Shown: positions 19,180 to 29,149, numbered from the stretch's first letter. The stretch is DNA of 64,000 bases from Halopseudomonas xiamenensis (GCF_014219065.1 NZ_JACLGO010000008.1:107040-171039), one strand, 5' to 3'. The notes: generated by a model not told the origin, from the letters alone. Made by a program: numbers and translations.

Positions 19180-20235
19180 ATGAAGCCGGCGCCAGCTGCC
19201 GTGGCGGCCGCCACCAGTTGCCCGCCGGCGCTTCACTACGTCACCGACAATACGCCAGGCTACGGCCGTACCATCGTCAAGGGTAAAGCTGTCTATTTCG
19301 ATGAGAAGGGGCAGCGCATAGGCGACCGCCAGATCATCGCCCGTCTCGATTCGCTGGCCATTCCTCCGGCCTACCGTGAGGTGTGGATCTGCACTGATCC
19401 ATTGGGCCACCTGCAGGCCACCGGACGCGATGACCGGGGCCGCAAGCAATACCGCTATCACCCGCTCTGGCGGGAAATCCGTGATACCGCCAAGTATGAT
19501 CGTCTGCTGGCTTTCGGCAACGCGCTGCCGCGCTTGCGTCGGGAGTTGGACCGGCGCTTGAGAGCCCGCAGCCTCAGTCGCGACCGGGTGGTTGCCGGAG
19601 TGATCATGCTGCTGGATGAAACCTGCATCCGGGTCGGTAATCCGGAATATACCCGACACAACAAATCCTACGGCCTGACTACCTTGCGCAACCGTCATGT
19701 GAAGGTGCGCGGGGATAATATCCGTTTCCAGTTTCGTGGCAAGAGCGGTATAGAGCAGCAGGTGAGTCTGCGCCACCCCCGTCTGGCCAGGATCCTGCGT
19801 CGTTGCCGCGAGCTGCCAGGCCAGCACCTGTTCCAGTATCTGGGCGATGATGGTCAGCCGTGTGCGATCAGCTCATCGGATATCAATGCCTGCCTGCGGG
19901 AGCTGACCGGGGCGGACTTCACCGCCAAGGACTATCGCACCTGGGCCGGCAGTGTGCTGGCGCTGGCCTGCCTGCGGGACAGACTGGCCGAGGGGCAGGC
20001 GCCGAGCAAGCAGGCGGTGGTCGAGGTGGTGAAGGAGGTGGCCGGGCAGTTGGGCAATACGCCGGCGGTATGTCGCAAATGCTATATCCATCCGGCGATC
20101 ATCGAGGCGTTCCTGGATGCTGATCTCGGCAATATCCGCTGGAGTGCCGGCCGGAGCCGGCGGCGCTGGCTCAAGCCGGAAGAGGTCGATCTGCTGCTGT
20201 TCCTGCGTGATTGCCCGGCTGATCGGTCAGGGTAG
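19180..20235 (+). CDS. DNA topoisomerase IB (poxvirus-like)
   Basis: A 351-residue type IB topoisomerase that relaxes supercoils through a 3'-phosphotyrosine intermediate. An N-terminal domain (about 15-100, including GYGRTIVKGKAVYFD) precedes the tyrosine-recombinase-like catalytic domain. Likely catalytic residues are Arg151 (CIRVGNPEY), Lys188 (FRGKSG), Arg253 (KDYRTWAGS) and nucleophile Tyr302 (CRKCYIHP). SD is weak, and coupling to the upstream gene is possible. Its 3' end overlaps the convergent Yip1 gene by 9 bases. Confidence 0.92.
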   Translation: MKPAPAAVAAATSCPPALHYVTDNTPGYGRTIVKGKAVYFDEKGQRIGDRQIIARLDSLAIPPAYREVWICTDPLGHLQATGRDDRGRKQYRYHPLWREIRDTAKYDRLLAFGNALPRLRRELDRRLRARSLSRDRVVAGVIMLLDETCIRVGNPEYTRHNKSYGLTTLRNRHVKVRGDNIRFQFRGKSGIEQQVSLRHPRLARILRRCRELPGQHLFQYLGDDGQPCAISSSDINACLRELTGADFTAKDYRTWAGSVLALACLRDRLAEGQAPSKQAVVEVVKEVAGQLGNTPAVCRKCYIHPAIIEAFLDADLGNIRWSAGRSRRRWLKPEEVDLLLFLRDCPADRSG

Positions 20236-20865
20236 TCGCTGCTGGTCGCGCTGTTCCTCGATACCCTGGTATTCACCGGGCGGGGAGACCGCACGCCAGC
20301 TTTCCAGGTAGAACACGCCAATGCTGACGATGGCCAGCATGCCGGCACCGATGATGCAGGCACCATAGAAGTAGGCCTTGTCCTGATGCAGACGCATGAA
20401 GTGCGGCAAGCCGAAATACAGCTGCAGGGCGGAGAACGCCGCTGCTATCGGCAGTACCAGCAGCACCAGCCAGCGCTCGGGATACAGGGCGGCCAGCCCG
20501 GCCAGCATGAAGGGCACCGAGAGGAAGGTGGCGAAGGCGATACCATGCAGCGCGGAAGGGCGGAACGGTGTGCGAAACAGTACCCAACGCACGATATAGC
20601 CCATGACGATGGCATTGGTGACAAAGGCCAGCCAGACCGCGACTGCCAGCAGGGAGGCACTGGTGCTGCTGAGGAAGTGGCGCTTCTCCGAGCCGAACAG
20701 CGCCCAGCCGGCCACGCTGCTGCCATAGTAGACGCACAGGGCGGGAATCAGCGAGCCGATCAGAAGTACCGGGATGAAGCCGTAGGGGCTGTGTTCAACG
20801 CTGTCATGGATGCGCTGCCAGGTGCTGCGTGGCGCATAGAACAGGCCGGGGACGTATGTGAACAT
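20227..20865 (-). CDS. Yip1-family inner-membrane protein
   Basis: A 212-residue polytopic protein of the Yip1/YIPF family (bacterial members are uncharacterised). After an N-terminal amphipathic segment (FTYVPGLFYAPRSTWQRIH), five hydrophobic segments are visible, at about 31-53, 68-92, 104-127, 129-148 and 163-186. The tail is cytosolic and charged. It is transcribed divergently from nadA, and its tail overlaps the topoisomerase gene in antisense. The role is unknown. Confidence 0.75.
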   Translation of the reverse strand: MFTYVPGLFYAPRSTWQRIHDSVEHSPYGFIPVLLIGSLIPALCVYYGSSVAGWALFGSEKRHFLSSTSASLLAVAVWLAFVTNAIVMGYIVRWVLFRTPFRPSALHGIAFATFLSVPFMLAGLAALYPERWLVLLVLPIAAAFSALQLYFGLPHFMRLHQDKAYFYGACIIGAGMLAIVSIGVFYLESWRAVSPPGEYQGIEEQRDQQRLP

Positions 20866-21016
20866 GGGGCACCTGTTTTTCTTGGGGGCTTGTAGTTCTT
20901 GACTGGGGGCGCCGGGGATAGTTCCGGTTGGCTTGGCCGGGGCTTTTCCTTGCGCATCGGTACAAGTCGGCGGTCGTGGTATGATGTGGCCATTCTGTTC
21001 CCGGAGGGGTTGTTAG

Positions 21017-22051
21017 ATGTCTCAGATTTCCGAAAGGTTGCTGGTGCAGGCCCATCTGGCCGCAAAGCAGCCTGCCCCGCTGACCGATGCCGAGAAGTCC
21101 GATTACAAGGCTCGCATCGCGGCGGCGCTGAAGGCGCACGATGCCGTGCTGGTTGCGCACTACTACACTGATCCGCTGCTGCAGGAGCTGGCAGAGGAGA
21201 CTGGCGGCTGCGTTTCCGATTCCCTGGAAATGGCCCGTTTCGGCAAGAACCATCCGGCGACCACCCTGGTGGTGGCCGGCGTACGCTTCATGGGTGAAAC
21301 CGCGAAGATCCTCAGTCCCGAGAAGCGGGTGCTGATGCCCACGCTGGATGCCACCTGCTCGCTGGATATCGGTTGCCCGATCGACGAGTTTTCCGCCTTT
21401 TGCGACCAGCACCCGGATCGCACCGTGGTGGTCTATGCCAATACCTCGGCGGCGGTCAAGGCGCGTGCCGATTGGGTGGTGACCTCCAGTTGCGCGCTGC
21501 CCATCGTCGAGAGTCTGATGGACAAGGGCGAGAAGATCCTGTGGGCGCCGGACAAGCACCTGGGCGGTTATATCCAGAAGCAGACCGGGGCCGACATGCT
21601 GCTGTGGGATGGCGCTTGCATCGTGCATGAGGAGTTCAAGGCCAAGGCTTTGCTGGATCTCAAGGCGGTGTATCCGGAAGCGGCGATCCTGGTGCACCCG
21701 GAGTCACCGGCCTCGGTGGTCGAGCTGGCCGATGTGGTCGGTTCCACCAGCCAGTTGATCCGGGCCACGCAGGAGTTGCCGAATCCGACCTTCATCGTGG
21801 CGACCGACAAGGGTATCTTCTACAAGATGCAGCAGGCTGCGCCTGACCGTCGTCTGATCGATGCGCCTACCGCCGGTGACGGCGCCACCTGCCGCAGTTG
21901 CGCCAACTGCCCGTGGATGGCGATGAATACCCTGCCGCGTCTGCTGCAGAGCCTGGAGCAGGGCACCAATGAAATCCTGGTTCCGGAGCAGTTGATCCCC
22001 GCGGCGGTGCGTCCGCTGCAACGGATGCTCGACTTCACCGCTGCGCTCTGA
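21017..22051 (+). CDS. nadA: Quinolinate synthase A
   Basis: A 344-residue [4Fe-4S] enzyme condensing iminoaspartate with dihydroxyacetone phosphate to quinolinate in NAD synthesis. The three pseudo-repeated domains have the expected cluster ligands Cys114 (DATCSLD), Cys201 (GACIVHEEF) and Cys298 ([10 protein letters not shown]), one residue offset from the E. coli numbering I remember. The substrate loop [19 protein letters not shown] is present. SD GGAGGGG lies about 8 bases upstream. It is convergent with bepA. Confidence 0.96.
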   Translation: MSQISERLLVQAHLAAKQPAPLTDAEKSDYKARIAAALKAHDAVLVAHYYTDPLLQELAEETGGCVSDSLEMARFGKNHPATTLVVAGVRFMGETAKILSPEKRVLMPTLDATCSLDIGCPIDEFSAFCDQHPDRTVVVYANTSAAVKARADWVVTSSCALPIVESLMDKGEKILWAPDKHLGGYIQKQTGADMLLWDGACIVHEEFKAKALLDLKAVYPEAAILVHPESPASVVELADVVGSTSQLIRATQELPNPTFIVATDKGIFYKMQQAAPDRRLIDAPTAGDGATCRSCANCPWMAMNTLPRLLQSLEQGTNEILVPEQLIPAAVRPLQRMLDFTAAL

Positions 22052-22064
22052 GCAGAGGCTCTGC

Positions 22065-23522
22065 TCAGAAGTTCTTGAGAATCTCCCGCCGACGCGCGAT
22101 TTCATCCTTGCGTGCGTTGATGCGGGAGCTGATCACGAAGTTGTCGCCGGCGCGCTTGAGGGCCTGGTCGAGCTGCTGCTCGGCCTGGTCCAGATCCCCT
22201 GCCAACATGAAATACTCCGCGCGAGCCTGGTGCACACCGAGGATGTTCTTGGCCAGCCCGCGTATTTCCGATACCAGATACCACACATCCGGATCATCGC
22301 TGCGCAGACGTGCCAGTCGATCGGTGACCTGTTCTGCGGCGCGGTAGTCGCGCTGGCGCAACAGCACATCGGCCTTGGCATTGAGCAGCGGATAGTTGTC
22401 GGGCTGGGTGCGCAGTAACTGGTCGAGGCGGGTCAGGGCCTGGTCCAGGCGGTTGCGGCTGCTGTCCAGTTCGACCTGGGCCAGTTGCACGGCGATATTG
22501 TCCGGATGCTCGGCCAGCAGGGGTTCCAGTTCCTGTTCGGCGGTGTCCAGCTGGCCGCTGCGGATCAATGCCAGTACCAGGCCGTAACGGGCTGCGGCAT
22601 GTTCGCCGTCATGTTCCTCCAGCAGCGCACGGAAGCGTTGTGCGGCCAGGCCGGGACTGTCTTCATAGAACAGCTGCACACGGGCGCGCATCATCTGATA
22701 GTACAAACTGTCACGGCGACCGTCGCTGCTGAGCTGCCCGGCACGGTTGCGCGAGTCGGCGATCCGCGACTGGCTGACCGGGTGGGTCAGCAGGAATTCC
22801 GGGGGCGTCTGGCTGAAACGGCTGAGCCGGGCCAGCCGCTCAAACATATCCGGCATGGCATTGGGATCATAACCGGCACCCTTGAGGTTGAGCAGGCCGA
22901 TACGATCGGCTTCCTGCTCGTTCTGACGCGAGAAGCGGCGCTGCTCCTGGATGGCGGCGGCCTGGGTCGAGGCCAGTGCCGCGAAACCGGCATCGCCACC
23001 GCCGCTGGCGGCAAGGATGATACTGGCGAGCATGGCGGTCATCAGCGGGATGCGGGTCTGCTGTTGTTGCTCCAGCCCGCGGGCAAAATGGCGTTGGGAC
23101 AGGTGAGCCAGTTCGTGGGCCATGACCGAGGCGAACTCGGCCTCGCTATGAGCGTGCAGGAACAGCCCGCCATTGACCCCGATAACCCCGCCGGGCGCGG
23201 CGAAGGCGTTGAGCTGGGGGCTGTCGATGGCGACGAAGGTCAGCCGCCGGTCATCCAGCTGGCTGGTTTCGGCCAGGCTGAAGACGTGCCCCTCGACGTA
23301 ATCCTTGAGCAGCGGGTCTTCCAGGGTGCGCACCGAGCCGCGCAGCATGGACAGCCAGGCACGACCGAGCTGGTACTCTTGCTCGCGGGACATAATCGAG
23401 GAGCTGGTATCGCCCAGGGACGGCAGGTTGAATTCGGCGGCGCCGACCGGTACGCCAATAACGACCATCAGTGAAAACAGCAGGACTTTGACAGGCGCTC
23501 GGACCGCTTTGATACATTGCAT
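22065..23522 (-). CDS. bepA: M48 metalloprotease, BepA-like, with TPR domain
   Basis: A 485-residue periplasmic zinc protease of the BepA/YfgC group, which degrades or helps assemble outer-membrane proteins such as LptD. It has a signal peptide (cleavage near VGAA/E, residue 29). HELAH at 136-140 and Glu204 (NEQEAD) form the zinc site, and His247 (LTHPVS) is a likely regulatory ligand as in E. coli BepA. The C-terminal half carries TPR-type repeats (about 290-480). It is divergent from the TusA-like gene. Confidence 0.9.
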   Translation of the reverse strand: MQCIKAVRAPVKVLLFSLMVVIGVPVGAAEFNLPSLGDTSSSIMSREQEYQLGRAWLSMLRGSVRTLEDPLLKDYVEGHVFSLAETSQLDDRRLTFVAIDSPQLNAFAAPGGVIGVNGGLFLHAHSEAEFASVMAHELAHLSQRHFARGLEQQQQTRIPLMTAMLASIILAASGGGDAGFAALASTQAAAIQEQRRFSRQNEQEADRIGLLNLKGAGYDPNAMPDMFERLARLSRFSQTPPEFLLTHPVSQSRIADSRNRAGQLSSDGRRDSLYYQMMRARVQLFYEDSPGLAAQRFRALLEEHDGEHAAARYGLVLALIRSGQLDTAEQELEPLLAEHPDNIAVQLAQVELDSSRNRLDQALTRLDQLLRTQPDNYPLLNAKADVLLRQRDYRAAEQVTDRLARLRSDDPDVWYLVSEIRGLAKNILGVHQARAEYFMLAGDLDQAEQQLDQALKRAGDNFVISSRINARKDEIARRREILKNF

Positions 23523-23610
23523 GGACGCACTCTAACCCTTTTTTGCCTGGATTGTCTGCTGTTCTGGGAAGGCCCTGGGTATACTCGCAGGCCAGTTGTG
23601 GAGTGTAAGC

Positions 23611-23868
23611 ATGTTTGATGAAAAAAGTGAATTGCAGGCTGACCAGTCGGTGGATGCCCGTGGCCTGGCCTGTCCGTTGCCGCTGTTGCGCGCCAAGGTG
23701 GCGCTCAATGGCATGAATGCCGGGCAGGTGTTGCATCTGTCGGCGACCGACGCCGGCTCGCAGCGGGACATCGCCCGCTTTGCCGAGTTGGCCGGGCATG
23801 CATTGCTGCGCGCCGACGAACGGGATGGGGAGTTTCACTACTGGCTGCGCAAGGCCGGGCCGGAGTAG
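23611..23868 (+). CDS. TusA-like sulfurtransferase
   Basis: An 85-residue SirA/TusA-family sulfur carrier. The CPxP motif is intact (Cys21 in GLACPLPLLRAK), so a persulfide relay role in tRNA thiolation or molybdenum-cofactor metabolism is expected. The start at 23611 (MFDEKSE) is an ATG with a GGAG-type SD; the longer frame uses an unlikely TTG. The fold core is HLSATDAGSQRDIARFAELAGH. It is convergent with bcp, with a strong hairpin between them. Confidence 0.9.
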   Translation: MFDEKSELQADQSVDARGLACPLPLLRAKVALNGMNAGQVLHLSATDAGSQRDIARFAELAGHALLRADERDGEFHYWLRKAGPE

Positions 23869-23871
23869 GGG

Positions 23872-23913
23872 CGGCGTACTCATCTTCGGTCGACACCGAG
23901 GATGAGTACGCCG
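23872..23913. terminator. Long bidirectional hairpin between the TusA-like gene and bcp
   Basis: A 13-base-pair stem (23872-23884 with 23901-23913) extended inwards by TCGGT/ACCGA around CGAC. It lies between convergent genes, 4 bases after one stop and 12 after the other. There is no long T tract, but the strength and placement suggest a shared terminator. Confidence 0.65.
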
Positions 23914-23924
23914 AGAAGTATTTT

Positions 23925-24392
23925 CTAACCCAACTGGCGCGCCGCTTCCAGCACCTCGGCAACATGCCCGGGGACCTTCACCTTGCGCCATTCCCGGCGC
24001 AGCACGCCTTCGCGGTCGATCAGGAAGGTACTGCGCTCGATGCCTTCGTATTGCTTGCCATACAGCTGCTTCTGGCGGATCACATCGAACAGGCGGCACA
24101 GGCTTTCATCGGCATCGCTGATCAGTTCGAACGGGAAGCCCTGCTTGGCGCGGAAGTTCTCATGGGTGCGCAGACTGTCGCGCGAGACACCGAACACCAG
24201 GGTGTCGGATGCCAGGAACTGCTCATGCATGTCACGAAAGTCCTGACCTTCGGTGGTGCAGCCCGGGGTGTGGTCCTTGGGGTAGAAATAGATAACCACT
24301 TTTTTGCCGGCCAGCTCAGAGAGAGTGACGGCCTTGTCGCTGGTGGCCTGCGCTGTGAAGTCGGGCAGGGCGGAATCCACTTTGATGGTCAT
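23925..24392 (-). CDS. bcp: Peroxiredoxin Bcp/PrxQ
   Basis: A 155-residue thiol peroxidase that reduces hydroperoxides. The start at 24392 (MTIKVDSALPDF) gives the family length. The peroxidatic Cys45 is in KDHTPGCTTEGQDF. The resolving Cys at position 50 found in E. coli Bcp is replaced by Gln, leaving a Cys near residue 99 (ESLCRLF) as the only other thiol, so the mechanism may be 1-Cys or use that distal Cys. It is the second gene after gcvR, 19 bases apart. Confidence 0.93.
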   Translation of the reverse strand: MTIKVDSALPDFTAQATSDKAVTLSELAGKKVVIYFYPKDHTPGCTTEGQDFRDMHEQFLASDTLVFGVSRDSLRTHENFRAKQGFPFELISDADESLCRLFDVIRQKQLYGKQYEGIERSTFLIDREGVLRREWRKVKVPGHVAEVLEAARQLG

Positions 24393-24411
24393 GACAGCCT
24401 CGTTATCGGTA

Positions 24412-24969
24412 TCAGTGAAGCGGACGCCAGGGTTCAATCACGGCATCCAGGTTGAGTTCGTCGCAGAAATCGAGAAACTGCTCGCGCAGCCAACTGAGCT
24501 GGGTCTTTACCGGAATGGCGATGGTCAGCGTCAGGTTCAGCATGGCGGTGCCAGTATGCTGGGCCATATAGGTGAAACTGAGCATTTCCTCGATGTCGAT
24601 TTCCAGGTGCTGGAAGAAGGCGCACAGCTCGGCGACCAGTTCGGGGCGCTGCGCCGCGGTCACGAAGACGTTGTAGGGCAGCGCCGAAGGGCGTTCCTCC
24701 AGCGCGCTGCTGCGATACATGGATAGCGTGAAGTGCTCGCGCTTGGCCAGCGGTGGCAGCAGCGTCTCCAGTCTTGCCAGGGCATCCCAGTTGCCGCTGA
24801 CCTGCAGCAGCAGGGCGGTGCAGGTGCCATGCCGGCTCATGCGGCTGCTGACGATCAGGCAGCGCTGCTCCATGCACAGGCGGGTGAGCATGCTGGCCAG
24901 GGTAGTGGTTTGCTGCCCCATGGCATTGATCACCAGAAATTGCTCCCGGGGGCTGGGCACTGTGGACAT
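24412..24969 (-). CDS. gcvR: GcvR-like ACT-domain regulator
   Basis: A 185-residue protein with two tandem ACT domains, as in GcvR, the glycine-cleavage repressor that works by binding GcvA. The first ACT covers about 8-80 ([24 protein letters not shown]) and the second about 95-180 ([22 protein letters not shown]). The start is the ATG at 24969. It is divergent from dapA and upstream of bcp, the order I recall for P. aeruginosa. Regulatory targets are inferred from family only. Confidence 0.82.
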   Translation of the reverse strand: MSTVPSPREQFLVINAMGQQTTTLASMLTRLCMEQRCLIVSSRMSRHGTCTALLLQVSGNWDALARLETLLPPLAKREHFTLSMYRSSALEERPSALPYNVFVTAAQRPELVAELCAFFQHLEIDIEEMLSFTYMAQHTGTAMLNLTLTIAIPVKTQLSWLREQFLDFCDELNLDAVIEPWRPLH

Positions 24970-25168
24970 AATATTCCTCGAAGACTGGATTGCCGGGCCG
25001 GACCGCCACTTGGGCATGCCGGCAAGCTGCCTATTGTCCCCGTCTGCTGCCGGCGGTTCAACCTCCAGTTTTTTCGCCGTTTGCCGGCTCGTAACCCCGC
25101 GTCCCTTGTGCTTGATCCATGGCGAAAGTACCATTGCGGATCAACATGTTTCTTGTGGAGCCCCTTGC

Positions 25169-26044
25169 ATGATTTCAGGCAGCCTCGTGGCGCTGGTAAC
25201 CCCTATGGATTCGCACGGCAACCTGGATTGGCAGGCGCTTGACCGTCTCATCGAATTTCATCTGGAGCAGGGCACCGACGGCATCGTCGCCGTTGGCACT
25301 TCCGGCGAGTCGGCCACGCTGGACATGGACGAGCACAAGGAAGTCATCCGCCGGGTGGTCGACCAGGTCGCCGGACGGATTCCGGTCATCGCCGGCACCG
25401 GCGCCAACTCCACCAGCGAAGCTGTGGAGCTGACCGAAGCGGCGCGCAGTGTCGGCGCCGACGCCTGTCTGCTGGTGACCCCGTACTACAACAAGCCCAC
25501 CCAGGAAGGCTTGTACCAGCATTTCAAGTTCATCGCCGAGGCGGTGGCCATCCCGCAGATCCTCTATAACGTGCCCGGGCGCACCGCCTGCGACATGCTG
25601 CCGGATACCGTGGTACGGCTGGCCGATATCGATAACATCATCGGTATCAAGGAAGCCACCGGCGACCTGCAGCGGGCCCGCGAGCTGATCGAGCGGGTCG
25701 ATGGGCGCATGGCGATCTATTCCGGTGACGACCCGACCGCCGTGGAACTGATCCTGCTGGGCGGCAAGGGCAATATTTCGGTCACCGCCAACGTCGCTCC
25801 CAAGGCCATGCATGACCTGTGCGCCGCTGCCCTGCGCGGCGATGCCGAGACCGCCCGCCGTTTGAACGAAATGCTCATGCCGTTGCACCAAAAGCTGTTT
25901 ATCGAGTCCAACCCGATTCCGGTGAAATGGGCACTATATGAAATGGGCCTGATTGCCGATGGCCTGCGCCTGCCGTTGACCAGTCTCAGCGAAGGCTGCC
26001 AGCCGGCGGTACGCGAGGCCCTGCAGCAGTGCGGCCTGTTGTGA
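25169..26044 (+). CDS. dapA: 4-hydroxy-tetrahydrodipicolinate synthase
   Basis: A 291-residue class I aldolase that joins pyruvate and aspartate semialdehyde, the first committed step to lysine and diaminopimelate. It starts [13 protein letters not shown]. Signatures present: GTSGESATL (pyruvate binding), LYNVPGRT (catalytic Tyr) and GIKEATGDL (Schiff-base Lys). The long upstream open frame is a shadow of gcvR. bamC follows after 32 bases, so the two are likely co-transcribed. Confidence 0.97.
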   Translation: MISGSLVALVTPMDSHGNLDWQALDRLIEFHLEQGTDGIVAVGTSGESATLDMDEHKEVIRRVVDQVAGRIPVIAGTGANSTSEAVELTEAARSVGADACLLVTPYYNKPTQEGLYQHFKFIAEAVAIPQILYNVPGRTACDMLPDTVVRLADIDNIIGIKEATGDLQRARELIERVDGRMAIYSGDDPTAVELILLGGKGNISVTANVAPKAMHDLCAAALRGDAETARRLNEMLMPLHQKLFIESNPIPVKWALYEMGLIADGLRLPLTSLSEGCQPAVREALQQCGLL

Positions 26045-26076
26045 CTCCGAGGAATCAGACAATCAAGGAATTCCAA

Positions 26077-27180
26077 ATGAAGCCTGTGCTCAATGCACTG
26101 ACGCTGGTAGTGATGGGGGTTGGCCTGAGCGGCTGCGGTTATCTGTTTGGCGAGGACGGGTATTTCCGTGACCGCGGTTCGGACTATCAGGCTGCGGTGG
26201 TCGAACCGCGCATGACCGTACCGGCCGAACTGGACAGCAAGCCGATCGGCGACCTGCTGCCGGTTCCCGGTGAGATCCGCGCCGGCGGTACCGGCAAATA
26301 CCGCGTACCGCGCCCGCAGGGTTTGAGCGTCGGCGCCGATTTCAGCGAGTTTTCCCAGCAGCAGAACGGCGGCGAACGCTGGTTGCTGGCGCAGCGCGCA
26401 CCCTCCGGCCTGTGGCCCCAGGTGCGCCAGTTCCTGAGTGAATACCAGGTGCCGGTGGCCCGTGAGTCCGCCACCCTGGGCGAGATGGAAACCGGTTGGC
26501 TGGCCTTCGACAGCAATGCCGACAACCCGCTGGTGCGTCGACTGCTGCCGGCGGTGGGTCTCAACCGCCGTGCCGACGGCGAGCAGCGCTTCCGCCTGCG
26601 GGTCGAGCCAGGTGTGCAGTCCGGCACCAGTGAGATCAAGGTGTTGCACATGCAGCGCAGTCAGGGCAGTGAGCGCGCCGAATGGCCTGCCACCTCGGAC
26701 AACAGCAATCTCGAGCGGGCCATGCTGGCCGAGCTGGAAACCTATCTGAGCCAGACCGGTGAAGCGGACTCCGCTGCACTGTCGAGCGTCGACGAGCTGC
26801 CAGCAGCGCGGCGCAGCACACTGGAACAGGATGGTGCCGGCAACCCGGTGCTGACCCTGCAGACCGACTTCAATCGTGCCTGGGCAGCGGTAGGGCAGGC
26901 CCTGGCCAGGGCCGATATCCTGGTCGATGACCTCAACCGCAGCGCCGGTGTGTACTACGTCAATCCGCAGCAGAGCGCCAGTGACGACAAGCCGGGCTTC
27001 TTTGGCCGCCTGTTCCGTCGCGGCAAGTCGGCAGACACTACCGCGGTCCAGCGCACCCAGGTTCGCCTGACGTCGGTCGGCAACCGGGTTCAGGTCACCG
27101 TGGAAGACAGCATCGATACCAGCAGCGACTCCGGCCAGGCCAGGGAACTGCTCCGGCGGATTCACGACAACCTGAACTGA
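26077..27180 (+). CDS. bamC: Outer-membrane assembly lipoprotein BamC
   Basis: A 367-residue BamC/NlpB lipoprotein of the BAM complex. The start at 26077 has SD AAGGA 7 bases upstream. The lipobox LSGC gives Cys20. The unstructured N-terminal lasso region (about 25-95, including YQAAVVEPRMTVPAELD) binds BamD in known structures. Two helix-grip domains follow (about 100-235 and 255-365). It lies after dapA, the classic dapA-bamC arrangement. Confidence 0.92.
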   Translation: MKPVLNALTLVVMGVGLSGCGYLFGEDGYFRDRGSDYQAAVVEPRMTVPAELDSKPIGDLLPVPGEIRAGGTGKYRVPRPQGLSVGADFSEFSQQQNGGERWLLAQRAPSGLWPQVRQFLSEYQVPVARESATLGEMETGWLAFDSNADNPLVRRLLPAVGLNRRADGEQRFRLRVEPGVQSGTSEIKVLHMQRSQGSERAEWPATSDNSNLERAMLAELETYLSQTGEADSAALSSVDELPAARRSTLEQDGAGNPVLTLQTDFNRAWAAVGQALARADILVDDLNRSAGVYYVNPQQSASDDKPGFFGRLFRRGKSADTTAVQRTQVRLTSVGNRVQVTVEDSIDTSSDSGQARELLRRIHDNLN

Positions 27181-27193
27181 GGGCGGTCCCGAA

Positions 27194-27994
27194 GTGCGTT
27201 ACTGCTCCCTCGGAAGCGGCAGCCGGGGCAATGCCACGCTGATCGAATACCAGCGTACCCGGTTGCTGGTGGATTGCGGCTTCAGCCTGCGCGCCACCGA
27301 ACAGCGGCTGGCGCTGGCCGGGCTGAGCCCGCGACAGCTGACCGCGATCCTGGTCACCCATGAGCACTCCGACCATATCAAAGGGGTCGAGCGACTGGCC
27401 CAGCGCTACGGTCTGCCGGTGTACATGACCGCCGGTACCCGGCAGGCACTCGGTGATAGCGAGCTGCCGGTGCAGTTGATCCGCTTTGGTGAAGATTTTG
27501 TCATTGGCGATATCCAGGTCACCCCGGTGCCGGTGCCACATGACGCTCGCGAGCCCTGCCAGTTCATCTTCGACAGTGGCAGTCATCGCCTCGGCGTGCT
27601 CACTGATACCGGTACCATCACACCGCTGATCGTGGAAATGTACAGTGGCCTGGATGCGCTTTTTCTCGAAGCCAACTATGATCCGCAGATGCTGGCCAGC
27701 GGACCCTATCCGCCTTTTCTGCGGGCGCGGGTCGGGGGTAGCCTGGGGCACCTGAGCAATCAGCAGGCGGCCGGTCTGCTCGAAGCAATCGACATCAGTA
27801 CCTTGCGGCACGTTGCCATTGCGCATATCAGTGAAAAGAACAACAGGCCGGAGCTGGCCCTTGGCGAGCTGTCCAGAGTGCTGGATGGCTGGTCGGGCGA
27901 GTTGCGGCTGGCAGTACAGAACCAGGGGCTGCCCTGGCAAGACATAGCAGGGCTCACCGCCCAACCTCAATTTGCCTGCATCGGGAGCCGATAA
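27194..27994 (+). CDS. MBL-fold metallo-hydrolase (YycJ/WalJ-like)
   Basis: A 266-residue metallo-beta-lactamase-fold hydrolase. The zinc motif [10 protein letters not shown] (near residues 55-64) and later His and Asp residues (PHDAREP, TDTGT) are intact. The N terminus [16 protein letters not shown] is typical of the YycJ-like exonuclease subgroup. It starts with GTG at 27194, 13 bases after bamC, and its stop overlaps the purC ATG (TAATG). The substrate is not certain. Confidence 0.85.
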   Translation: MRYCSLGSGSRGNATLIEYQRTRLLVDCGFSLRATEQRLALAGLSPRQLTAILVTHEHSDHIKGVERLAQRYGLPVYMTAGTRQALGDSELPVQLIRFGEDFVIGDIQVTPVPVPHDAREPCQFIFDSGSHRLGVLTDTGTITPLIVEMYSGLDALFLEANYDPQMLASGPYPPFLRARVGGSLGHLSNQQAAGLLEAIDISTLRHVAIAHISEKNNRPELALGELSRVLDGWSGELRLAVQNQGLPWQDIAGLTAQPQFACIGSR

Positions 27995-28707
27995 TGGAAA
28001 AACGCACTGAACTCTATCGCGGCAAGGCCAAGTCGGTTTACACCACCGATGATCCGGATCGCCTGATCCTGCTGTTCCGCAACGATACCTCGGCCTTCGA
28101 TGGCAAGAAGATCGAACAGCTGGAACGCAAGGGGATGGTCAACAACCGCTTCAACGCCTTCATCATGCAGAAGCTGCAGGATGCCGGCATCCCGACCCAG
28201 TTCGACAAGCTGCTGTCCGACACCGAATGCCTGGTCAAGAAGCTGGACATGGTGCCGGTCGAGTGTGTGGTGCGCAACTACGCCGCTGGCAGCCTGGTCA
28301 AGCGCTTGGGCATCGAAGAGGGCAAGGAGCTGCTGCCGCCGACCTTCGAGCTGTTCCTCAAGGACGACGCCAAGGGCGACCCCTTCATCAACGAATCCCA
28401 TGTCGTCACCTTCGGCTGGGCCAGCGCCGAACAGCTGCAGCGCATGCGCGAACTGACGTTCAAGGTCAACGACATCCTCAAGCAACTGTTCGATGATGCC
28501 GGCCTGCTGCTGGTGGACTTCAAGCTGGAGTTCGGTCTGTTCAAGGGCGAGATCGTTCTCGGCGACGAATTCAGTCCCGACGGCTGCCGCCTGTGGGACA
28601 AGGAAACCCGCAAGAAGATGGACAAGGACCGCTTCCGCCAGGGGCTGGGCGGTGTCATCGAGGCCTATGAAGAAGTTGCGCAAAGACTGGGCGTTCCGCT
28701 GTCTTGA
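27994..28707 (+). CDS. purC: SAICAR synthetase
   Basis: A 237-residue ATP-dependent ligase of purine synthesis that joins aspartate to CAIR. It starts [16 protein letters not shown]. Signature stretches: [21 protein letters not shown] and LVDFKLEFG. The length is typical of the bacterial single-domain enzyme. Its ATG overlaps the upstream stop, so it is translated as the last gene of the dapA-bamC-MBL-purC run. Confidence 0.97.
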   Translation: MEKRTELYRGKAKSVYTTDDPDRLILLFRNDTSAFDGKKIEQLERKGMVNNRFNAFIMQKLQDAGIPTQFDKLLSDTECLVKKLDMVPVECVVRNYAAGSLVKRLGIEEGKELLPPTFELFLKDDAKGDPFINESHVVTFGWASAEQLQRMRELTFKVNDILKQLFDDAGLLLVDFKLEFGLFKGEIVLGDEFSPDGCRLWDKETRKKMDKDRFRQGLGGVIEAYEEVAQRLGVPLS

Positions 28708-28751
28708 CCCTTTATCGGCCGCAGCGAAGCTGCTATCATGCGCGCCGACTT

Positions 28752-28841
28752 GGAGAGTTGCCGGAGTGGTCGAACGGGACGGATTCGAAATCCGTTGTAC
28801 CCGCAAGGGTACCCAGGGTTCGAATCCCTGGCTCTCCGCCA
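28752..28841 (+). tRNA. tRNA-Ser (anticodon CGA)
   Basis: A 90-base class II tRNA with encoded CCA. The acceptor GGAGAGT pairs with GCTCTCC, the anticodon loop TTCGAAA gives anticodon CGA, and the long variable arm is TACCCGCAAGGGTA. Upstream, TATCAT followed by GCGCGCC (28733-28745) looks like a stable-RNA -10 and discriminator. Confidence 0.97.
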
Positions 28842-28855
28842 GACGCATGAAGATC

Positions 28856-28890
28856 AGCCCTTGATTCCATCAGGTTTCAAGGGCTTTTTT
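28856..28890 (+). terminator. Rho-independent terminator of tRNA-Ser
   Basis: The stem AGCCCTTGA/TCAAGGGCT with an interior loop is followed by six T. It lies 14 bases after the tRNA. Confidence 0.85.
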
Positions 28891-29149
28891 GTGGCCAGCC
28901 ATCTCTGGCGGCCACCCTTCGGGCCGCCACTGCGTGGCGTCAAAAATGGCTCCTGGCCATTTTTTGTGCCTGATCGGGGAGGGTATTGAAGACGTGTCGA
29001 GATTTTGGCTGGCCAGAAGGTCAGAGAGTCCCGCAGACGATCAGGTGCGGCCTATACTCTGTTCTACTGCCTCGCCGCCACAGCCTTTTCGCGCCGGCCT
29101 GGCTATTGTCTTGGGCTGATGCGGTTGCGGCAATTGTTCCGGGGGTGCC
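28891..29149. other. Intergenic stretch with hairpins, no gene seen
   Basis: Between the tRNA-Ser terminator and mntA there is a GC-rich hairpin (TGGCGGCC/GGCCGCCA, about 28908-28931) and a second hairpin (AAAAATGGC/GCCATTTTT, 28942-28965) that could terminate in either direction. The rest shows no open frame I can support and no clear promoter. Confidence 0.5.

Noticed and set aside
27967..28848. 293-codon minus-strand frame starting inside tRNA-Ser
   Set aside because: It begins with the antisense-tRNA artefact SQGFEPWVPL and then shadows purC.
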